Shown here one piece after another: positions 5,782 to 5,886 of a DNA stretch of 5,886 bases (within the stretch, counting starts at the first letter, position 1; each line of letters starts with the position of its first letter). Location: contig JAITBO010000025.1 of the NCBI GenBank assembly GCA_031283505.1, positions 1 to 5,886 on the forward strand. The letters run 5' to 3'. The notes beneath the pieces were generated by a model. The model ran no database searches and was not told where the DNA came from. It saw nothing but the letters and a program-made list of their open reading frames with translations. This stretch comes from Treponema sp. (GTDB lineage Bacteria > Spirochaetota > Spirochaetia > Treponematales > Breznakiellaceae). The position numbers and the translations under genes were made by a program.

Positions 5782-5886
5782 ATCGAGTAGGAGGCCACCC
5801 ATTATTTGAGTGGCCGTCCTCTCACACCACCGTGCGTACCGTTCGGTACACGGCGGTTCAATGGGCGGGAATAGGTGTCCGTAATT
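5782..5886 (-). mobile_element. Group II intron, 3' end (domains V and VI), partial
   Basis: Group II introns are self-splicing retroelements. Read on the minus strand, 5859-5826 is a 34-base domain V: a 9-bp stem ACCGCCGTG/CACGGTGGT, a two-base CG bulge, a 4-bp upper stem and a GAAC tetraloop. The CGC at 5855-5853 with a G-U wobble fits the catalytic triad, as in the bacterial class C type. Domain VI (5823-5785) pairs GAGAGGA with TCCT and CTC around a single unpaired A at 5788, the expected branch point, and GGCCAC with GTGGCC. The intron would end in GAT at 5782, which puts the branch A seven bases from the splice site, as usual. The reverse-transcriptase gene and the 5' half lie beyond the window, so integrity cannot be judged. 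Confidence 0.9.

Overview
The window looks like a spirochaete chromosome segment, most plausibly a Treponema of the termite-gut type. The grounds are a large orphan lipoprotein with a spirochaete-style lipobox, a phosphofructokinase of the GGNGT/PKTIDND subtype, a moderately GC-rich coding style beside AT-rich spacers, and much decayed mobile DNA. This assignment is inference from general resemblance; no marker gene is present to prove it.

Layout. Positions 1-114 hold a cluster of three stem-loops, two of which share outer arms but have different, still perfectly paired, inner arms. Positions 115-621 are an AT-rich non-coding spacer that ends in a 20-21 bp tandem repeat just before a strong ribosome binding site. 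A 666-residue secreted lipoprotein of unknown function (622-2622, +) follows and is closed by a clear rho-independent terminator (2755-2784). Positions 2790-2933 carry insertion-sequence-like inverted-repeat material with a 17 bp perfect hairpin. Next are a 6-phosphofructokinase-family gene (best start 2989, end 4095, +) and, 50 bp on, a LacI-family repressor (4146-5171, +). The last 700 bp are a mobile-element graveyard on the minus strand: a frameshifted IS256-family (mutator) transposase fragment (about 5212-5663), 118 bp of unassigned sequence, and the 3' end of a group II intron (domains V and VI, 5782-5886) that runs out of the window.

Function. The phosphofructokinase and LacI-type regulator are adjacent, co-directional and lack an intervening terminator, so they may form a small glycolysis/sugar-control operon. 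The lipoprotein is a separate transcription unit. There is no CRISPR array, toxin-antitoxin pair, defence operon or tRNA visible. I do not see a convincing new multi-gene system. The most unusual items are the covarying hairpin pair at the left edge, the tandem repeat before the lipoprotein, the unrecognised lipoprotein, and the intron/transposase junction on the right.
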